Both the position numbers and the translations under genes were made by a program. Of a stretch of 9,796 nt of DNA, positions 6,505 through 9,796 are shown piece after piece; the stretch's first letter is position 1; every line of letters starts with the position of its first letter. Source of the DNA: JAZOTK01 sp045534775 (GTDB lineage Bacteria > Bacillota > Clostridia > RUG12999); NCBI GenBank assembly GCA_045534775.1, contig JAZSKI010000050.1, forward strand, positions 1 to 9,796. Reading direction: 5' to 3'. Under the pieces are notes generated by a model, which saw only the letters and a list, made by a program, of their open reading frames with translations, was not told the origin of the DNA and did no database searches.

Positions 6505-6876
6505 TTATTCCGACTTTTTGCTTTTTATAAATCCGTTTACCTTGTCTACCATATCGGGTACTAAATCGAGGATTTTATCTACGGGTCCGTTAGTGGTTTC
6601 TACCGGCAGTAGTCTTACTCTGCCGCCGGTTATAATAAGGAACGCCACCGGTTTTACCTTAACACCGCCGCCGCTACCGCCGCCGAATGGGTTTGCGCCT
6701 TCTTTGGCAGTGGGGATTTCACTGCCGCCTGCGCCAAAGCCGCAGGTCACCTGGGTTACGGGGATTATCATACTGCCATCGGGTGCGGTAATAACATCAC
6801 CGATTACCGTATTGGCATCTATCATTCCTTTAATGGAATCCATTGCACTTTTTACCATTTCTGTAATATTGTTCAT
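6505..6876 (-). CDS. gerW: GerW family sporulation protein (YtfJ)
   Basis: GerW/YtfJ is made in the forespore of Bacillus and is needed for normal germination; its biochemical role is not settled. The product here is 123 aa, near the family's usual size. Family features are the N-terminal helix (EMVKSAMDSIKGMID, 6-20), the conserved GDVITAPDGSMIIPVTQVTCGFG block (26-48), a glycine-rich stretch NPFGGGSGGGVKVKPVAFLII (62-82), and a closing helix (DKILDLVPDMVDKVNGFI, 100-117). There is no signal peptide. ATG at 6876 with GAAGGGAG (6890-6883) 6 nt away. It follows the DUF2953 gene by 25 nt, the same pairing as ytfI-ytfJ of B. subtilis, and it is the best sign that the host forms spores. Confidence 0.93.
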   Translation of the reverse strand: MNNITEMVKSAMDSIKGMIDANTVIGDVITAPDGSMIIPVTQVTCGFGAGGSEIPTAKEGANPFGGGSGGGVKVKPVAFLIITGGRVRLLPVETTNGPVDKILDLVPDMVDKVNGFIKSKKSE

Positions 6877-6901
6877 AAAAATCTCCCTTCGTTCTTTATT
6901 A

Positions 6902-7417
6902 TTATTTTATATTTTGAATTATCATCGGCAGTCCTATAATCAGTTTGATTTCCCAGTTGCTTTTAACTCCTGTTTCGCTGTTGAAATCCGGGGTTACGGT
7001 TATATTTTTTTCTTTCAGCTTAAACCTTGAGGCAAGTACCGCCACTGCGGTGTTTACCGCTGTTTCTGCGGCGGCGTAGGCTATGCCGTTTGCCATAGGG
7101 TTTTTTAGGGTTATGGTTAGCCTCACGTTAATGCGGTTTATTACCACGAGCTTTTCCATTGCCTTCAGGGCGGTTTTTGCAATTTTTATTAAATCCTCGC
7201 CTTTTTTCTTTATATCACCGAAGGTCATTTTTTTGTTCTCTTTTTGAGCTTTTTCTTTTTTCTTTAGTTTAGGCAGTTTTATCTCAAATAATCCGTAAAG
7301 TTTAATTTTTATTTCCTTTTCAGCTTTAAAATTATGGGTTACAGCTTTCAGCTCCACCGTTACCGTCAAAGTCAGCAGCAAGACAATTATTATTGCAATA
7401 ATTATTAACGCTGTCAT
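6902..7417 (-). CDS. DUF2953 membrane protein (YtfI-like)
   Basis: The product is 171 aa. One N-terminal membrane segment (about 3-20, ALIIIAIIIVLLLTLTV) is followed by a beta-strand-like part (VELKAVTHNFKAEKEIKIKLYGLFEIKLP), a lysine-rich linker (about 50-75), and a C-terminal part with NPMANGIAYAAAETAVNTAVAVL and SRFKLKEKNITVTPDFNSE. This layout and the position directly before gerW match DUF2953/YtfI, a sporulation-associated family without a defined activity. The ATG (7417-7415) overlaps the scpB stop as ATGA, indicating coupled translation. The family call rests on layout and neighbours more than on a catalytic motif. Confidence 0.8.
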   Translation of the reverse strand: MTALIIIAIIIVLLLTLTVTVELKAVTHNFKAEKEIKIKLYGLFEIKLPKLKKKEKAQKENKKMTFGDIKKKGEDLIKIAKTALKAMEKLVVINRINVRLTITLKNPMANGIAYAAAETAVNTAVAVLASRFKLKEKNITVTPDFNSETGVKSNWEIKLIIGLPMIIQNIK

Positions 7418-7968
7418 ATTTTACCCTCGCCCTCCTGCAAATCATAGAAGGTCATCTGAAGGGGTATGCTGCCGATGTCGGGCATTTCCTCTATCTCCGT
7501 AAGTCCGAAGGTTTTGAGGAAGTTGGTAGTGGTTCTGTACAGCAGAGGTTTGCCCGGCGTATCCAGCCTGCCGCATTCTTCTATCAGACCGCGTTCCACA
7601 AGACGGCTGACGGCACCGTCGCTGTTTACGCCGCGGATATATTCTATACTCGACCTGGTGACAGGTTGGTTATACGCCACTATAGACAGAGTTTCAAGGG
7701 CTGCGCCGGACAGCTGTGTCTGTCTGCGTGGTTCTACCAGTTTAGTTATATATTCATAATAAGCCGGGCGGGTAGAAAGCTGATATTCGCCGCCTGCCCG
7801 TACCAGCATCAGACCTCTGCCTTCCAGGGTTTCCTCAAGTCGGGTCAGGGTATGAGCTAAGATTTCCTCGTCTATATTAAGTACATTTATGATTTCCTCA
7901 CCCGCTACAGGCTCGCCTGCGGCGAACAGAATTGCTTCAACTGCCGCTGCGTGTTCGGTTAAATTCAT
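7414..7968 (-). CDS. scpB: Segregation and condensation protein B
   Basis: ScpB dimers bind the kleisin ScpA and regulate the Smc condensin, which compacts and separates chromosomes. At 184 aa it has the standard size, with two winged-helix units. The first begins EAILFAAGEPVAGEEI (11-26). The second holds the family hallmark LETLSIVAYNQPVTRSSIEYIRGV (91-114), then GAVSRLVERGLIEECGRLDTPGKPLLYRTT (118-147) and FLKTFGL (150-156). The acidic tail is typical. The ATG at 7968 lies 4 nt past the scpA stop, and GGAGAG covering the end of scpA serves as its site, so it is coupled to scpA. The stop overlaps the next ATG. Confidence 0.96.
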   Translation of the reverse strand: MNLTEHAAAVEAILFAAGEPVAGEEIINVLNIDEEILAHTLTRLEETLEGRGLMLVRAGGEYQLSTRPAYYEYITKLVEPRRQTQLSGAALETLSIVAYNQPVTRSSIEYIRGVNSDGAVSRLVERGLIEECGRLDTPGKPLLYRTTTNFLKTFGLTEIEEMPDIGSIPLQMTFYDLQEGEGKI

Positions 7969-7972
7969 ATCA

Positions 7973-8734
7973 TCACTCTCCGTATTCGCTGTCTACAGTA
8001 TCAAATTCTTTGGGGTCTCCGCTGAGACTGCATATCAGCCGTCCCCTGTCATCTTCGGTTATTTTCATATAATCTCTTCGAATAAGCTCCAACACCGCCA
8101 GAAAGGTGGATACCGCCTCGGCTCTGCAGGTCACGTCTTCAAAAAACTCATCAAAACAGATAAGCTCCCTGGTTTTATAGAGAGAAAACAGATATTTTAT
8201 CCTTGACGATACAGAAACAGTTTCTCTTTTCACTATGGTTTCAAATGCTTCTCTGCGGACAGGCTGTTTTCGCTCGCGGCGTTCCATTACATCGCTGTAA
8301 GCCTCCAGCAATCTGGAAAGAGGTATTTCCATCTCCACGTATCTTATCTTAGGTAAATCTATTTTATCGGGAGTTTTGTAAAAAACATATCGGCTCATAT
8401 TCTGGCGTGGGTCTAAAAACTCCACGGCGTTACGATATTTGGCGTACTCCACCAATCTGTCCACCAGCTCTGCACGAGGGTCGGTATCATCCTTTTCATC
8501 CTCGTCCTTCGGCAGGAGCATTTTGGATTTTATATAAAGGAGCTGAGATGCCATTACAAGAAATTCGCCCGTAATTTCCATATCAAATTTTTTCATTTCG
8601 TCCAGATAAGCAAGGTACTGTTCCGTAATAAGGGCAATGGGTATGTCCGTAATTGCCACCTTGTTTTTCTGTATAAGGTGAAGGAGTAAATCAAGAGGCC
8701 CTTCAAAGGTTTCAAGTTTAAATGTTACGTCCAT
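7973..8734 (-). CDS. scpA: Segregation and condensation protein A (kleisin)
   Basis: ScpA closes the Smc ring as its kleisin subunit and acts on the nucleoid. From the chosen ATG it is 253 aa, the family's usual length. The N-terminal hallmark FKLETFEGPLDLLLHLIQKN is at 5-24. MEITGEFLVMASQLLYIKSKMLLP follows at 52-75, and the C-terminal winged helix has TFLAVLELIRR (210-220). The frame is open 31 codons further up (to 8827), but that part runs into a repeat fragment and has no family resemblance. The ATG at 8734 lacks a clear Shine-Dalgarno site (CATCCCGATAAT precedes it), so initiation is weak or unusual. It is the first gene of the scpA-scpB-DUF2953-gerW run. Confidence 0.94.
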   Translation of the reverse strand: MDVTFKLETFEGPLDLLLHLIQKNKVAITDIPIALITEQYLAYLDEMKKFDMEITGEFLVMASQLLYIKSKMLLPKDEDEKDDTDPRAELVDRLVEYAKYRNAVEFLDPRQNMSRYVFYKTPDKIDLPKIRYVEMEIPLSRLLEAYSDVMERRERKQPVRREAFETIVKRETVSVSSRIKYLFSLYKTRELICFDEFFEDVTCRAEAVSTFLAVLELIRRDYMKITEDDRGRLICSLSGDPKEFDTVDSEYGE

Positions 8735-8820
8735 ATTATCGGGATGTTGCTTAAGCAGGAGTTGGCTTTGGTCAGGGAAAATCAGAAATTCTATCAAAGC
8801 TTCCGACTTAACTGCGGGCC

Positions 8821-8846
8821 TGTGCAAATGGGGCTAATTCCTGTTA
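8821..8846. repeat. Repeat fragment between the protease gene and scpA
   Basis: TGTGCAAATGGGGCTAATTC plus CTGTTA closely matches 85-113 in the same orientation. It lies in the 141-nt gap between the M50 stop and scpA. The rest of the gap (8735-8820) shows no promoter or hairpin that I can support. Confidence 0.6.
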
Positions 8847-8875
8847 TTACTTAAGCTTTATCCTTCTTCCTTTCT

Positions 8876-9517
8876 TTATTTTAGGAAAAATAAAATCAAA
8901 TCTGTCAGTTTATATATTCCTGTCAGGGTATAATTTATTATGGGTACCATAAATCTGCTGAGGATACCTGCGAATGCCAGGAGCATCAGCATCATATACA
9001 GCATACCTTCGTTACGCTGCAGCCACGATTTTTTATCATAGGGCAGGAAATACATCAACACCTTTGAGCCGTCAAGAGGCGGTATGGGTATCAGATTAAA
9101 CACCGCCAGACCTACGTTAAGGGATGCCCAGCTCTGGGCTGTCATACCCACGTAAACATTAGCTCCTATCTTTGGTACAGTGTAGAATAAAACTCCGTAT
9201 ATAAGCACAATAAGCAGCGCAAAAAGCAAGTTGGAAATCGGTCCTGCAAGACTTACCCATACTATACCCTTTGAGCCGCCTTTGCGGAAATTATAGGGGT
9301 TTACCGGCACCGGTTTTGCCCATCCGAAGCCCAGCAAGAACATAGAAATCGCTCCCAGCCAGTCAATGTGAGCCAGAGGGTTAAGGGTCAGTCTGCCGCT
9401 GTTTTTTGCAGTATCGTCACCTAACCTGTATGCCACAAAGCCGTGAGCATACTCGTGAACCGTAAGACAGGCAAATATAAAGGGTATTGAGATAAGTTTT
9501 ATTATTAGCTGTTCCAT
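8876..9517 (-). CDS. Site-2 protease family zinc metalloprotease (M50)
   Basis: This is a membrane-embedded zinc protease of the compact S2P/M50 type (213 aa), related to but not the same as SpoIVFB or RseP. Seen: TM1 with the zinc motif HEYAH (21-25, Glu22 catalytic), the conserved SGRLTLNPLAHIDWLG stretch (40-55), a second hydrophobic block with WVSLAGPISNLLFALLIVLIYG (87-108), NLIPIPPLDG (141-150) supplying the third zinc ligand Asp149, and a last membrane segment (173-192). The start is ATG 9517 with CGAGG 5 nt upstream. The frame is open to 9679, but those 54 codons lie in repeat DNA and lack family features. The substrate is not evident. Similar proteases sit upstream of scpAB in many clostridia, so a role in sporulation or the envelope is only inferred. 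Confidence 0.93.
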   Translation of the reverse strand: MEQLIIKLISIPFIFACLTVHEYAHGFVAYRLGDDTAKNSGRLTLNPLAHIDWLGAISMFLLGFGWAKPVPVNPYNFRKGGSKGIVWVSLAGPISNLLFALLIVLIYGVLFYTVPKIGANVYVGMTAQSWASLNVGLAVFNLIPIPPLDGSKVLMYFLPYDKKSWLQRNEGMLYMMLMLLAFAGILSRFMVPIINYTLTGIYKLTDLILFFLK

Positions 9518-9568
9518 AAATACCTCGTAATAATTCAAAAAGCAAATTTCATATAAAATGAAGCTTGT

Positions 9569-9742
9569 GCGCGGGTGGGATGCGGCAATTCGTGAGTCGC
9601 CCCTGCGAGGGTGTGCAAAAAGGGGTGGCACCTCATCCGTCAGCTTCGCCGCCCACCTGTCTCGCCGCGGCTCGGTCACATTTCAGCTCTGACAGTCCAC
9701 CGGACTGTCATTCACTACCGAAATGCCGCTTCGCTACCCTCA
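9569..9742. repeat. Right-hand composite repeat block upstream of the protease gene
   Basis: No gene lies in 9518-9796 (279 nt). In order, it holds an imperfect hairpin (GGCAATTC 9584-9591, loop GT, GAGTCGCC 9594-9601, one mismatch and one wobble); the module TGTGCAAAAAGGGGTGGCAC (9612-9631), running into CTCATCCGTCAGCTTCGCC, like the first half of the 2156 and 6364 repeats; a perfect hairpin at 9690-9710; and the 50-bp module shared with the left end. The short open frame on the minus strand here is an accident of repeat DNA. Any promoter for the protease gene should lie in the AT-rich 9520-9568, but I cannot assign -10 and -35 boxes. Confidence 0.65.
9679..9725. other. Nested palindrome within the right-hand repeat
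   Basis: TGACAGTCC (9690-9698), loop ACC, GGACTGTCA (9702-9710) form a perfect 9-bp stem. It is enclosed by CATTTC (9679-9684) and GAAATG (9720-9725), which can also pair, giving a two-tier structure. No T-run follows on either strand, so it is not a classic terminator. Confidence 0.6.
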
Positions 9743-9796
9743 AGGGAAGTGACACCCCAAATCTTTGATTTGGCTGGTGGAACTTATACATGGGAG
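9743..9796. repeat. Right copy of the end repeat, cut by the window edge
   Basis: It matches 1-54 with one difference and is identical from 9747 to 9796. It carries the same hairpin (CCAAATC / GATTTGG with CACC / GGTG). It runs to the last base of the window, so its true right border is unknown. Confidence 0.9.

Noticed and set aside
6518..7030. Long plus-strand open frames such as this one and 2209-2631
   Set aside because: They lie opposite well-supported minus-strand genes, show low-complexity translations and no family features, and are shadow frames.
8735..8827. 31-codon N-terminal extension of scpA
   Set aside because: The ScpA hallmark begins just after the ATG at 8734, and the extension runs towards a repeat fragment. 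The missing Shine-Dalgarno site leaves slight doubt.
9518..9679. 54-codon N-terminal extension of the M50 protease
   Set aside because: It lies in the repeat block, has no family resemblance, and the ATG at 9517 has its own ribosome site.
1..9796. CRISPR array from the recurring intergenic repeats
   Set aside because: The repeats are kilobases apart, differ in composition, and have no regular spacers or cas genes.

Overview
This window looks like a chromosomal segment from an anaerobic, probably spore-forming Clostridia (Firmicutes) bacterium. An Oscillospirales/Ruminococcaceae-type gut lineage is my best guess. The evidence is the gene set (ScpA/ScpB, a DUF2953 protein, GerW/YtfJ, a DacF-like carboxypeptidase, IreB), purine-rich Shine-Dalgarno sites, and dispersed hairpin-rich intergenic repeats that I associate with that group. 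The lineage is inferred from memory of those families, not from a search.

All ten genes lie on the minus strand, so transcription runs from high to low coordinates. In that order they are: a site-2-type M50 metalloprotease (9517-8876); scpA and scpB (8734-7973, 7968-7414); a DUF2953 membrane protein (7417-6902); gerW (6876-6505); a dacF-like D,D-carboxypeptidase (6303-5146); an RsuA/RluB-family pseudouridine synthase (5040-4324); a small GNAT-like protein (4321-3974); ireB (3972-3727); murD (start 3614 preferred, end 2253); and metG (2049-145). The first part resembles the common clostridial block M50 - scpAB - DUF2953 - gerW - dac - (spmAB) - rluB, but spmA and spmB are absent here. The genes are grouped into tightly spaced sub-blocks: scpA-scpB-DUF2953-gerW, with gaps of -4 to 25 nt, and rluB-GNAT-ireB, with gaps of 1 to 2 nt.

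By theme, the genes serve chromosome condensation (ScpAB), the spore and cell envelope (GerW, DacF-like, MurD, and possibly the protease), cell-wall stress signalling (IreB) and translation (RluB, MetG). All are known core families. I do not see a new defence system, phage, integron or biosynthetic cluster.

The least ordinary feature is the intergenic DNA. Nearly every gap longer than 110 nt holds pieces of one modular, palindrome-rich repeat family. An identical 50-bp repeat in direct orientation sits at both ends of the window (5-54 and 9747-9796), so the window is bounded by copies of this family. Other points worth a look are a KPG in place of KTG in the carboxypeptidase, a 44-codon open extension upstream of murD, the unusual placement of ireB, and a GNAT-like protein that seems to lack the acetyl-CoA loop. 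No intergenic stretch exceeds 300 bases. I found no convincing sigma-factor promoter, riboswitch, tRNA, rRNA or CRISPR.
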